Assembly (NCBI RefSeq): GCF_001898575.1
Contig: NZ_MKUD01000045.1
Location: 265,382-329,381, forward strand
Length of the DNA stretch: 64,000 nt
Direction: 5' to 3'
Origin: Spirosoma sp. 48-14
GTDB taxonomy: Bacteria > Bacteroidota > Bacteroidia > Cytophagales > Spirosomataceae
Both the position numbers and the translations under genes were made by a program. Shown piece by piece: positions 19,649 to 29,202 of this stretch (position 1 is its first letter; the number at the start of each line of letters is the position of its first letter). The notes under the pieces are model-generated. The model was given only the letters and a program-made list of their open reading frames with translations. It was not told the origin of the DNA and made no database searches.

Positions 19649-20104
19649 CCGGAGTCGATGTTCAACAGGCCCTATAGCCGGTGAGTAGACTCATACGATT
19701 CTTACGGCCAATCTGGTTGCTGACCCCAGGCTCCTAAATGAATACCTGGATTACCACGCCACACAGTTTGAGAAATGGTCGAAGGTGTCGGACGGGTTCT
19801 TCAATGCACAGTTTCAGCAGCTGCTGTTATACCGAAACGGTCGGCAACTGATGCTGGTAATCAGCATTCGGAAGCATAAAAGTCTGGATAAACTTAATAC
19901 CAAAACCACCGAAAACAATCCACGTGTCGATGGCTGGAACACCCGCATGAAGAAATACCAAGAAGGCATTTCCGGTACGAGCCCAGGAGAAGTTTGGGTG
20001 TAATTAAAGATACTACCTGAGTAAGGCCTTTATCCGATCCGACAAAGCAAAGACAATAAACTTGCCTATTATTCCGGCCCGACGCTTCAAATCGTAGAAT
20101 TCAG

Positions 20105-20230
20105 GCTGGCAATTTCTACGTTCATGCCAATCACGGTTTTCATAACGACACAACTCCACGTTATGACAATGCAGCAGCTGAGTTAGCCAGGAAACGTACG
20201 ATTGCCTTTTTCAACGCAAAATCAACATAA
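20105..20230 (+). pseudogene. C-terminal fragment of a dienelactone hydrolase-family gene
   Basis: [41 protein letters not shown]; contains the typical DLH HGFHNDT..RYD...A..RTI.FF block with no preceding catalytic domain. Confidence 0.75.
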
Positions 20231-20305
20231 CATTAAGTATAATGATTAAAGCAGGGCTGAAGGCTTTAAAAAGCAACAGCCCTGCTTTAATTAACCATAA
20301 CCCCG

Positions 20306-21691
20306 TTACTTGACGGTTATAGACAGTGTACAGGTCTGCCCGCCAAAACTGAGCGCAAAATTGGCCGTACCCGCTGCTGATGGTGTTCCAGTGATGGTAT
20401 AGACAATAGTCCCATCCCCTTTAGCCAGACTACCTGATACCAAAGTTGCATTCAGGCCTGTCACACCAGTCGATGCGATAGCAGTGCCCGCGGCATACGA
20501 TCCTCCATTGCCACCTATATAGGGCACCGTAGCGGTCGCGGTATAAGCTGTACCACTAACGGCAGAAGCAGAAAGCACGGCTGATCCGCAAGTAAGACCA
20601 GAAACCGCTGGTGATACGGTAGTCGAACCGGGTGAAGTGACAGGTAGAGACACCGTACAGGTCTGTCCGCCAAAACTGATAGCGAAATTGGCCGTACCCG
20701 CGGCTGATGGCGTTCCCGTGATGTTATAGACGATACTTCCATCACCACTGGCCAGTTTACCTGATACCAAGGTCGCATTCAGGCCTGTCACACCGCTTGA
20801 TGCGATGGCAGTGCCTGCGGCATACGCTCCTCCATTGCCACTTGTATAGGGCACCGTAGCGGTAGCGGTGTAAGAAGTGCCGCTAACGGCAGAAGCCGAA
20901 AATACGGCTGATCCGCAGGTAAGGCCAGAAACCGCTGGTGATACGGTAGTCGAACCGGGTGAAGCGACGGGTAGAGACACCGTACAGGTCTGTCCGCCAA
21001 AATTGATAGCAAAATTGGCCGTACCCGCTGCTGATGGCGTTCCCGTGATGTTATAGACAATACTCCCATCCCCTTTGGCCAGATTGCCTGATAGTAAGGT
21101 TGCATTCAGGCCTGTCACACCGCTTGATGCGATGGCAGTGCCCGCGGCATACGATCCTCCATTGCCACCTGTATAGGGCACCGTAACGGTCGCAGTATAA
21201 GAAGTGCCGCTAACGGCAGTAGCAGAAAACGTGGCTGATCCGCAGGTAAGGCCAGAAACAGCTGGTGATACAGTAGTCGAACCGGGTGCAGTGACGGGTA
21301 GAGACAGTGTGCAGGTCTGCCCACCAAAATTGAGCGCAAAATTGGCCGTGCCAGTTCCCGATGGTGTTCCGGTGATAGTATAGACGATACTTCCATCCCC
21401 ATTGGCCAGATTACCTGATACTAAGGTCGCATTCAGACCTGTCACACCGCTTGATGCGATGGCACTGCCCGTGGCATAAGAGGCCCCATTGCCACCCCTA
21501 TAGGGCACCGTAGCGGTAGCGGTGTAAGAAGTACCGCTAACGGCAGAGGCAGAAAACGTGGCTGATCCGCAGGTAAGGCCAGAAATTGACGCCGAACTGG
21601 GCGTTAAGTCAGTGTCTGTTTTTTTGCACGAGATCACCGTCACGAGCCCCAGCAGAAGGGCTATCAAAATTGATAAATACGTGGTTCTCAT
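20306..21691 (-). CDS. Lipoprotein composed of four ~109-aa tandem repeats
   Basis: Lipobox GLVTVISC; repeats ...SGLTCGSATFSASAVSGTSYTATATVPY...FGGQTCT... Confidence 0.85.
   Translation of the reverse strand: MRTTYLSILIALLLGLVTVISCKKTDTDLTPSSASISGLTCGSATFSASAVSGTSYTATATVPYRGGNGASYATGSAIASSGVTGLNATLVSGNLANGDGSIVYTITGTPSGTGTANFALNFGGQTCTLSLPVTAPGSTTVSPAVSGLTCGSATFSATAVSGTSYTATVTVPYTGGNGGSYAAGTAIASSGVTGLNATLLSGNLAKGDGSIVYNITGTPSAAGTANFAINFGGQTCTVSLPVASPGSTTVSPAVSGLTCGSAVFSASAVSGTSYTATATVPYTSGNGGAYAAGTAIASSGVTGLNATLVSGKLASGDGSIVYNITGTPSAAGTANFAISFGGQTCTVSLPVTSPGSTTVSPAVSGLTCGSAVLSASAVSGTAYTATATVPYIGGNGGSYAAGTAIASTGVTGLNATLVSGSLAKGDGTIVYTITGTPSAAGTANFALSFGGQTCTLSITVK
20324..21610. repeat. Four tandem DNA repeats, period 327 bp
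   Basis: The marker ctgatccgca recurs at 20581, 20908, 21235 and 21562 (constant 327-nt spacing). Confidence 0.93.
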
Positions 21692-21961
21692 TTTTACAAT
21701 CTGGTAATATGATTAGTTATTAGTACGATGAGATAAACTCCATTTTGGCAAAAGTGTTAGACACCTTGTTTACCCACTGAGGTGCTTTTGGAGCCTAGGT
21801 AAGTAGACAGCTTGCTTTAGTTTGCGAGATGAGCTGACCCTCTTGTCCCATTAAACCCCTGAATATCATTGACACAACCTCATACGTTTAGCGAACACGT
21901 TCCTCAATCGAGTAGCAGACCGCAACGCAACTAATTCAAGATTGTAGAATGATTTGCTAAG

Positions 21962-21992
21962 AACCTACAAGGTCTTTGAGAGCTTGTAGGTT
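21962..21992. terminator. Hairpin aacctacaag...cttgtaggtt followed by a T-rich stretch
   Basis: 10-bp perfect stem, then tatttttg. Confidence 0.45.
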
Positions 21993-22008
21993 TATTTTTG
22001 TTCTACTT

Positions 22009-22243
22009 ATGAAACGTACCCGTCTTCTGCTCCCTGCACTTTTCTTAGAAAGAAGCCGCTCGTTTTTTTGTCGATTTTCGGGTGAAAGACCCGAAGACTG
22101 GCTGGCTAATCAGCACCCCATCGAACTCACCCGAACATGGTGGACTACTGGCGGGTCCAACGATGGCTCACCAGATCATTCGTGATCTGTTTAAAAACTG
22201 CATAGCAGCCAGCGAACTCTTGAAGACAATGGATGGCAGATAG
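22009..22243 (+). pseudogene. GH95 (alpha-L-fucosidase-like) relic
   Basis: Signal-like MKRTRLLLPALFL then, in another frame, [59 protein letters not shown] (22064-22243). Confidence 0.8.
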
Positions 22244-22386
22244 TAATCTTCGAAGTAACTGAAACTATTCGGTTAAGGCTATGATATATAATTAAAATAC
22301 TTACTTCCTAGAGTACGTATAGGTAAATATTCAGATTGTTAATCTTTTGGGATTGCTCTAGTTACAATTTTTACACCTATTAGCAT

Positions 22387-24297
22387 ATGAAAACAAATAT
22401 ACCACGCTATTACTTCCGAATTTTTAAGGCAAACACGACCATTTTTATTAGCCTATTTTTTCTATTAACTCTTGGGGGGCATTATTATTTAGGTGCTACC
22501 CCTACACACATCCATAACGAAGAAGACAGTATATTACTGAATACACTTACTGATGCTAGCCTATCAAGTGAAATAGGTGTGCTCGAGAATATGCCTCCCG
22601 TTGTTGTAAGTGGAGGGCTAACTTCTCCAATTAAAGTTACAGTAGGTGTTGCCGTTACCATTGCTACTGCCTACGCATTTAATGACCCCGAAGGGCATCC
22701 ATTAACCTACATATCCAGTCCTTTACCGACTGGATTAAGTATTAATGCTGCTACGGGTGTTATCTCGGGGACTCCTACAACTCCTTCATATAAAGCAGGG
22801 ATTACAGTAGGTGCTGTAGACGATGCAGGAGCCACTGCGTACAGTGGCTTTTATATGACTGTTAGCAACCCTTTGCAAAGTGTAATAGCGACACCACAAT
22901 CGGCTACAGTAGGAATACCTTTTTCAACTACAACAGCCTATGCATTTTATGGAGGAGATTTACCTGCCTATAATAAATATAGCTCTTATAGCTTACCCAC
23001 TGGATTAACTATCAACGACATTACAGGAGTTATATCGGGTACGCCTACCACTCGGGGCTTGTTTGGGGTTACTATAGTAGCCCGCGACTTATATGGAGAA
23101 GAATCTTACCAAGGTTTTTATTTAAATATTCAAGGTAATCCATCTATCAACGAACCACCGGGAGTAGTTGGAAGCGGATTGATTTCCCCCCAATCCGTCA
23201 GCATTGGTCAAGGCCTTTCAATTCCTAGTGCCTATGCGTTTACTGACCCGGAAGGACACGCCTTAACGTATTCGTCCAGTAGCCTACCTCAAGGGTTAAC
23301 CTTGAATACTGTTACAGGCGTTATATCCGGTACACTTACTACCATGGGCCGCTTCGGTATTACGATTGGCGCTACAGATGATGGAGGTTCAACAGTATAT
23401 AGTGGCTTTTATCTATTAGCGGGTTTAGATCCATCAGTTAACCTTCCCCCAATAGTGGTTGGCAGTGGTATACAATCGCCACAATCAACTACGCTAGGCA
23501 CAGCCGTTTCAATTCCTACTGCTTATGCATTTTCAGATCCTGAAGGTAGGCCTTTGGTTTATTCTTCCAGCAGCCTCCCTGCCGGCTTGACCCTTAACAC
23601 AAGTACAGGGATTATTTCAGGGACAGCTGTTAATGGGGGCACAGCAGGTATTACGATTGGCGCTACAGATGATGGAGGTTCAACAGTATATAGTGGCTTT
23701 TATTTTAACGTTAATGAGCCTCCTTATGTAGTCGGCACCGGCCTAACTTCTCCTATACGATTAACTTTAGGTGTATCGGTAACTATAGCAACCGCTTACG
23801 CTTTTAATGATCCAGAAGGGGCAACACTACAGTATTCGGCCTCTAACACCATTCCAACCGGATTAAGTATCAATCCGGCTACAGGCGTTATTTCGGGCAC
23901 GCCCACAATCCCTACTCCGCGAGCTGGTGTCACCATAGCTGCTACTGACCCGGAAGGAGCCTCTGCCTATAGTGGTTTTTATATAACGGTGAGTGGCCCT
24001 GAAGGTGGACGCTTAAGTGAGCAGTCGCTCAACGACTTGGGAGATTATTTACAGGTAAAAGTGCTAAGTAACCCTACAACATCCGAACAAATAGAACTGG
24101 AGATTCGAGGAGCTGATGGCCAGCCTGTAATGTTACGTAGTTTTAATGCTCAAGGCACGCTACTCAGCGATTACTCACTTAACAAAGCTGGTTTTGTAGA
24201 ACAGCAACGGATCCATATAGGATCGGTAGCCGGATTGTATTACCTACAGGTCAGTACGGCCAATCAACAAAAGGTTATAAGAGTTTTAAAGAACTAG
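22387..24297 (+). CDS. Secreted protein with repeated putative Ig (He_PIG-like) domains and a C-terminal T9SS-type sorting domain
   Basis: Repeated PPxVVGSGLxSPQ...TAYAFxDPEGxxLxYSSSxLPxGLxxNxxTGVISGTP..AGITIGATDDGGSTVYSGFY; C-term VKVLSNPTTSEQIELEIRGADGQPVMLRSFNAQGTLL...GLYYLQVSTANQQKVIRVLKN. Confidence 0.85.
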   Translation: MKTNIPRYYFRIFKANTTIFISLFFLLTLGGHYYLGATPTHIHNEEDSILLNTLTDASLSSEIGVLENMPPVVVSGGLTSPIKVTVGVAVTIATAYAFNDPEGHPLTYISSPLPTGLSINAATGVISGTPTTPSYKAGITVGAVDDAGATAYSGFYMTVSNPLQSVIATPQSATVGIPFSTTTAYAFYGGDLPAYNKYSSYSLPTGLTINDITGVISGTPTTRGLFGVTIVARDLYGEESYQGFYLNIQGNPSINEPPGVVGSGLISPQSVSIGQGLSIPSAYAFTDPEGHALTYSSSSLPQGLTLNTVTGVISGTLTTMGRFGITIGATDDGGSTVYSGFYLLAGLDPSVNLPPIVVGSGIQSPQSTTLGTAVSIPTAYAFSDPEGRPLVYSSSSLPAGLTLNTSTGIISGTAVNGGTAGITIGATDDGGSTVYSGFYFNVNEPPYVVGTGLTSPIRLTLGVSVTIATAYAFNDPEGATLQYSASNTIPTGLSINPATGVISGTPTIPTPRAGVTIAATDPEGASAYSGFYITVSGPEGGRLSEQSLNDLGDYLQVKVLSNPTTSEQIELEIRGADGQPVMLRSFNAQGTLLSDYSLNKAGFVEQQRIHIGSVAGLYYLQVSTANQQKVIRVLKN

Positions 24298-24451
24298 TTT
24301 ATACTATCTACAGATCGTTATGCCTGATGAATACAAAAACGGTTAACGTTATAAAGCACTAATTGAGAGAGAAATGTAGCAATAGAATCTATCTCGCTCC
24401 AGGCTATTATTAGTTTGAGACAGTTGTCTATTCTGAAGCTGACGCATAAAC

Positions 24452-24484
24452 GTTACCCCCGAAATAATTGATTTCGGGGGTAAC
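24452..24484. terminator. Strong hairpin, candidate bidirectional terminator
   Basis: gttacccccgaaat / atttcgggggtaac, 14-bp perfect stem with 5-nt loop, between convergent genes. Confidence 0.75.
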
Positions 24485-24515
24485 GGCACATTTGTCTTTA
24501 AAATACCAGAATCCT

Positions 24516-25244
24516 CTAAAGCGTTCTCAGCTTAATATTACGGAACCAGACACTCGTATTCCAATCCTGAAGACCAATGCGTCCGCTGTATTTGCCTTTG
24601 CCAACAGGGGCATCTTTCAGCTTACTGGCGGCCATCCGCTTTTTCCAGTCGGCACTGGTCAGGTCGTGTTCCTGCACCACATACCCATTGATCGTGACGG
24701 TCAGTTTATTTTTTTTCAGCATCACCTCCACTTTATTCCAGGTCCCTAGCGGTTGAGGCTCCTGAATACGGACATCAGCGATGCCAAAGAGGTCGCCGGA
24801 GTTGTGCGGATGTTCTACCGCTTTCTGATACAACACATCATCGCCCACCTGCACCTCCAGACCCGTGTTATAGATCTTCTCGTTCTTAGGCGCTTCCTCG
24901 ACGAAGAAAAAGAAACCACTATTGGTGTACTTCTCAATTTTATACTCCGCCTTAAAGGCAAAATCGCCGGATATAACAGCATCAGTGACTAAATCGCCAC
25001 CGTCGCGAACCGTACCAGTTGCCGTTTTGGGCACATCCAGATGCAAAACGCCCTGTTCTACTTTCCAGGAAGACGGCACACCTTTACCATTGTATTTATG
25101 CCAGCCTTTGAGATCCTGGCCATCAAAAAGCAGCTTCCATCCCTCTTTTTTCTCCTGTGCCGACAAGGTATTAAGCGACTGGGCCTGCACACCAGCAAAA
25201 GCCAGCATCAGGAGCAAACTGCAAACAGATCTTTTCAAAAACAT
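24516..25244 (-). CDS. DUF1080 (3-keto-disaccharide hydrolase-like) secreted protein
   Basis: KKEGWKLLFDGQDLKGWHKYNGKG...SGRIGLQDWNTSVWFRNIKLRTL; signal peptide from internal Met at 25244. Confidence 0.92.
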   Translation of the reverse strand: MFLKRSVCSLLLMLAFAGVQAQSLNTLSAQEKKEGWKLLFDGQDLKGWHKYNGKGVPSSWKVEQGVLHLDVPKTATGTVRDGGDLVTDAVISGDFAFKAEYKIEKYTNSGFFFFVEEAPKNEKIYNTGLEVQVGDDVLYQKAVEHPHNSGDLFGIADVRIQEPQPLGTWNKVEVMLKKNKLTVTINGYVVQEHDLTSADWKKRMAASKLKDAPVGKGKYSGRIGLQDWNTSVWFRNIKLRTL

Positions 25245-25451
25245 AGTGATTAGGATTGAATCTACATAAGCCAATCGCCCGACGAAACTCCTCATTCCAC
25301 ACTCGTTTTCACCTCGTCCACCTAACCTACTATACCAGCTGAAACAGGCCATCGAATTATGATTTTGCGGCTAAACTTTACGGACTAAATTATGCCGCAA
25401 ACGACCCATTTATTGCCGTTTTTACCCCCCATTGATCAGCCCGAAAAGCGG

Positions 25452-25459
25452 TAAATTTG
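25452..25459 (+). promoter_or_regulatory. Candidate -7 element TAAATTTG
   Basis: TAnnTTTG consensus, with TTG at 25432-25434, upstream of the doxX-like gene. Confidence 0.45.
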
Positions 25460-25490
25460 ATCTATCAAATCAACCAAACAACAACGACAA

Positions 25491-25961
25491 ATGACACACA
25501 TCCAGATTAACACTACCAATCGGAAAGCCCTTAAAAAGACGAATATCCTATACTGGATACTAACTGGTTTATTTGCATTTGTAATGGCAGGCTCGGCCAT
25601 TCCCAACATCATGGTCAATCCCATGTCGGTGCAGGGGTTTCATGAAATGGGGTATCCAACCTACATCATTCCGTTTCTGGGTTGGGCTAAGTTGCTGGGT
25701 GTGGTGGCGATTCTGGTTCCGGGCTTTCCTAGGCTTAAAGAATGGGCGTATGCCGGACTCATCTTTGATTTGCTGGGGGCTACGTATTCCGTCGCGAATA
25801 GCGGTAAAGAGCTTGTCCAGTGGGCGCCGATTTTTATTTTTGTGGCGCTGGGCTTTGGTTCGTATTATGCCTATCACAAAAAACGGAAAGTTTTGGCACT
25901 CCAGCATCCTGCGGCAACTCAGCGCGATTTCCAACGCAACGACCCTGCTCAGGTAGCCTAA
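25491..25961 (+). CDS. DoxX family membrane protein
   Basis: YWILTGLFAFVMAGSAIPNIMVNPMSVQGFHEMGYPTYIIPFLGWAKLLGVVAILVPGFPRLKEWAYAGLIFDLLGATYS. Confidence 0.88.
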   Translation: MTHIQINTTNRKALKKTNILYWILTGLFAFVMAGSAIPNIMVNPMSVQGFHEMGYPTYIIPFLGWAKLLGVVAILVPGFPRLKEWAYAGLIFDLLGATYSVANSGKELVQWAPIFIFVALGFGSYYAYHKKRKVLALQHPAATQRDFQRNDPAQVA

Positions 25962-25985
25962 GCTCCATATATTTTTCAAGCATGT

Positions 25986-26014
25986 ATGCCCGTAGTCTGA
26001 TTGGCTACGGGCAT
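25986..26014. terminator. Hairpin terminator downstream of doxX-like gene
   Basis: atgcccgtag / ctacgggcat followed by ttctatttt. Confidence 0.65.
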
Positions 26015-26021
26015 TTCTATT

Positions 26022-26491
26022 TTATACAAAGGCAGCAGCCGCATCTTTCAGTACCGGTATCTGATCCTCTTCCGATACGTCAAGCGCGTTGAAATCATCG
26101 CCCGAGCGAACCACATTGTCGATGACATACAAGGGTTGCAGCGTACCGCTGGTTCGCAATGCGTTCCTCCCATTCTTTGCTGGCTTTTCCATGTCTATTC
26201 CAGGTCGCGATATTGCTGCACGATGGTTTGCTGCACATGGGCTGTTTTGTTCACATCGGTCAGGCCCAGCGAAGCCACTATTTTAGCAGCCCGTTCATTC
26301 AATACACGTGTATAGGCAGCTTCTTTTTCCTCGCTCGTCTGCTCCTGTCCTACAGCCAACCCCACGCTTAAGAAGGCAATCAGGGTGCCCAATAAGGTAT
26401 TTTGCAGCCCAGAACGTAGTGCAAAAAACAGGCTTTTCGACGCTGGCTGACCTAACATTCGACAACTGCCTAGCTGAGCAAAATCCTTCAT
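26022..26491 (-). pseudogene. Chimeric relic: DUF3826 gene with internal deletion, joined to a TonB-plug-like fragment
   Basis: EAAYTRVLNERAAKIVASLGLTDVNKTAHVQQTIVQQYRDLE* then, in the next frame, GKASKEWEERIANQR, then, in a third frame, TSGTLQPLYVIDNVVRSGDDFNALDVSEEDQIPVLKDAAAAFV* (26022-26153). Confidence 0.6.
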
Positions 26492-26705
26492 GAGAGAGTC
26501 TGTAGAAACTGGCAAAAACACGGTTAAACAATACTTTTCTATAACACGATACAAAAATAGGCTACGACCAGGGGTAACAACTGTATTTTTTCGCCAATTT
26601 ATTGTAGGAAATTATCATAGAGAAAATGTGAATAATTTGGATTATTTCGTTTAGGTTTGTAATCAGGTTCCCGCCAACCTATGTAATGAAGCGCCTTCTC
26701 TTGCC

Positions 26706-27596
26706 ATGAAACCTCTATTTCGAAAAGTAACGGCCAACCTCGAAACGTCGTACACGGTTCGGCACGACGTTTTACCGCATTTCAAGAACATCTGGCATTA
26801 CCACCCTGAACTCGAACTACACTATATTATCAAGGGCGAAGGGGTGCGGTTTATTGGGGATAAGATCAGCAACTTTTCACCGGGGGAGATTGTGCTGGTC
26901 GGCGAAAACTTACCGCATACCTGGCGAAGCAGTGATGAGTATTTTCAAAACGATCCCGATCTACATATTGAAATCATCGTCATTCACTTTTTGCCCAATT
27001 GCTTGGGTGAGCATCTGCTGAAACTTCCCGAGGCCTACCTGCTGCCCCGGCTTTTTGAAAAGGCAAAAAGTGGTATGGTCATCAATGGAAAAGCGAATAC
27101 CAAACTGGCCGAACTGATGCAGCAGGCCATCGATGCTACGAATCTGGATAAGATTCTGATTTTGTTTTCGATCCTGAAAACACTGGCTGAAACCGAAGAA
27201 TACGAACCGATTGTGAATGGTCAGGCTGCTTTTTACCAATCGAACGAAACCGATACGCTTCGCCTAAACAAAGTGTGCAACTACACGCTTACTAACTACC
27301 GGAAAGACATTACCCTGGATGAAATTTCGTCCATCAGCAACCTGAGTGTCACTTCGTTTTGTCGCTATTTTAAGCTGATGACCAATAAAACGTACTACGA
27401 TTTTCTGATTGAAATACGCATCAGTCATGCCTGCCGGGCACTGATTGACGATAAAATACCGACGGAAGTCATCTGCTTTGACTGCGGCTTCAACAACGTG
27501 TCGAATTTTTACCGCCATTTCAAGAAAGTTACCGGTCTGACACCCCTGGAATACAAGCGTCAGTATTTGAAAAAAGGCCGTATGGCAGTTGCCTAA
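26706..27596 (+). CDS. AraC family transcriptional regulator
   Basis: N-terminal cupin (FKNIWHYHPELELHYIIKGEG); C-terminal HTH ITLDEISSISNLSVTSFCRYFKLMTNKTYYDFLIEIRISHACRAL. Confidence 0.93.
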   Translation: MKPLFRKVTANLETSYTVRHDVLPHFKNIWHYHPELELHYIIKGEGVRFIGDKISNFSPGEIVLVGENLPHTWRSSDEYFQNDPDLHIEIIVIHFLPNCLGEHLLKLPEAYLLPRLFEKAKSGMVINGKANTKLAELMQQAIDATNLDKILILFSILKTLAETEEYEPIVNGQAAFYQSNETDTLRLNKVCNYTLTNYRKDITLDEISSISNLSVTSFCRYFKLMTNKTYYDFLIEIRISHACRALIDDKIPTEVICFDCGFNNVSNFYRHFKKVTGLTPLEYKRQYLKKGRMAVA

Positions 27597-27627
27597 CCTA
27601 ACAAAGCTGCATTTTTTAAACCTATCT

Positions 27628-29202
27628 ATGCCCTCCCTTTTCGTACGAATCGTGCTGTGTTTACTGATTTCGGTACACAGTCTGGCTCAGTCCACAAAAC
27701 CTTCGGGAATAACAACTACATACCGCAATCCGGTTATTCCGGGCGATTTTGCCGATCCATCCATCATTCGCGTTGGGGATACGTATTATGCCGTTGGCAC
27801 CTCGTCGGAATGGGGGCCTGCTTTTCCAATCTATACGTCAAAAGACCTGGTCAACTGGACGTACGTTGGCCCTGTTTTTCATAAACTCCCGTCTTGGACC
27901 ATGGGCAGTTTCTGGGCTCCCGAACTTGTCTATCGGCAGGGCACTTACTATGTTTATTATACAGCCCGCCGAAAGTCGGACAAGCACTCGTTTATAGGCG
28001 TAGCTACGGCCCGCAACCTACGAAGCGGCTTTACCGATCATGGGCTGCTACTGGAATGGACAAGCGAAGCCATTGACCCATTTATCATTGAAGATAAGGG
28101 TAAACCGTATATAACCTGGAAAGCCTACGGCCTCGATAAGGGCAAAGCCATTGAATTGCTGGGCGCGGAATTATCGGCCGATGGCTTAAAAGTAATCGGC
28201 CAGCACTTTTCCTTATTAACGGCTGACCGTTCGGGTTGGGAAGCGGGCGGCATGGAAGGCCAGGCTATTTTCAAACGGGGTATGTATTACTACATGACCT
28301 ATTCAGGGAACACCTGCTGCGGAACTGGCTGTAACTATCAGGTTGGTCTGGCCCGTGCGGTGAACCTGCGAGGCCCTTGGGAGAAATTTTCCGGCAACCC
28401 GGTTTTGGTGAGTGACGACACCTGGAAATGCCCCGGCCATGGAACGGTAGTGACCACGCCCGATAATCGGTATGTCTATCTGCACCATGCGTATAACGGA
28501 ACAGACTTTACGTTTACCGGTCGTCAGGGTGTGTTGAGTGAGCTGGTCTGGAACGACAAAACGCAGTGGCCCACCTTTCGGTATGGTACTACCGTTCCGG
28601 CACAGGCCGAAGCCTTCGGTGGCGCTTCCCAGAAACCTATTTCTCCGCAAACCGTTCACTTTACCAACCCAGGCGCTGCTCTTCCCTGGGTTTGGGATGT
28701 CAGTCAGACCGAACCTCCGACTACGATTCAGGCTGGTCAACTACAGCTTTCTAGCGTATCGACCAGCCCAACGGGAAGTTTTCTGGGGCTGGTCATTCAA
28801 AAAGGTACGTATACGTTTTCGGCCGACATAACTCCGCAGCCCGGTATTCTGCAAAGCATTTGTGTGTATGGCGATGCGAACAATTCGCTAGGTTTTGGCA
28901 TTCGCAACGATTCGCTCGAATTGTGGCAGGTGAAAGACGGCGTTCGACAAGTATTGAAAAACCATCGCTTAACCGAAAACGTATCGGAATCGGACATTAC
29001 CTTGCAGGTACACAGCCATGTTGGGCAATATTATACTTATAGCTGGCAAACCTCCGGTGGAAAGCCGCAACAGATAACGACCAATCCCGTCAACGGCTCC
29101 TTTCTTCCCCGTTGGGACCGTGCCCCCCGTATCGGTATCAGCGTGTCAGGGCCTCCGCATACGCACAGCCTGATTCGGACTGTATCGCTAACCTATCCCT
29201 GA
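27628..29202 (+). CDS. Glycoside hydrolase family 43 (secreted)
   Basis: TYRNPVIPGDFADPSIIRVGDTYYAVGTSSEWGPAFPIYTSKDLVNWTYVGPVF...SFWAPELVYRQGTYYVYYTA. Confidence 0.92.
   Translation: MPSLFVRIVLCLLISVHSLAQSTKPSGITTTYRNPVIPGDFADPSIIRVGDTYYAVGTSSEWGPAFPIYTSKDLVNWTYVGPVFHKLPSWTMGSFWAPELVYRQGTYYVYYTARRKSDKHSFIGVATARNLRSGFTDHGLLLEWTSEAIDPFIIEDKGKPYITWKAYGLDKGKAIELLGAELSADGLKVIGQHFSLLTADRSGWEAGGMEGQAIFKRGMYYYMTYSGNTCCGTGCNYQVGLARAVNLRGPWEKFSGNPVLVSDDTWKCPGHGTVVTTPDNRYVYLHHAYNGTDFTFTGRQGVLSELVWNDKTQWPTFRYGTTVPAQAEAFGGASQKPISPQTVHFTNPGAALPWVWDVSQTEPPTTIQAGQLQLSSVSTSPTGSFLGLVIQKGTYTFSADITPQPGILQSICVYGDANNSLGFGIRNDSLELWQVKDGVRQVLKNHRLTENVSESDITLQVHSHVGQYYTYSWQTSGGKPQQITTNPVNGSFLPRWDRAPRIGISVSGPPHTHSLIRTVSLTYP

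Noticed and set aside
20324-21610. Regularly spaced repeats that could be mistaken for an array
   Set aside because: Period is 327 bp and wholly coding (lipoprotein repeats); no short direct repeats with unique spacers, so not CRISPR. I saw no CRISPR array or cas gene in the window.
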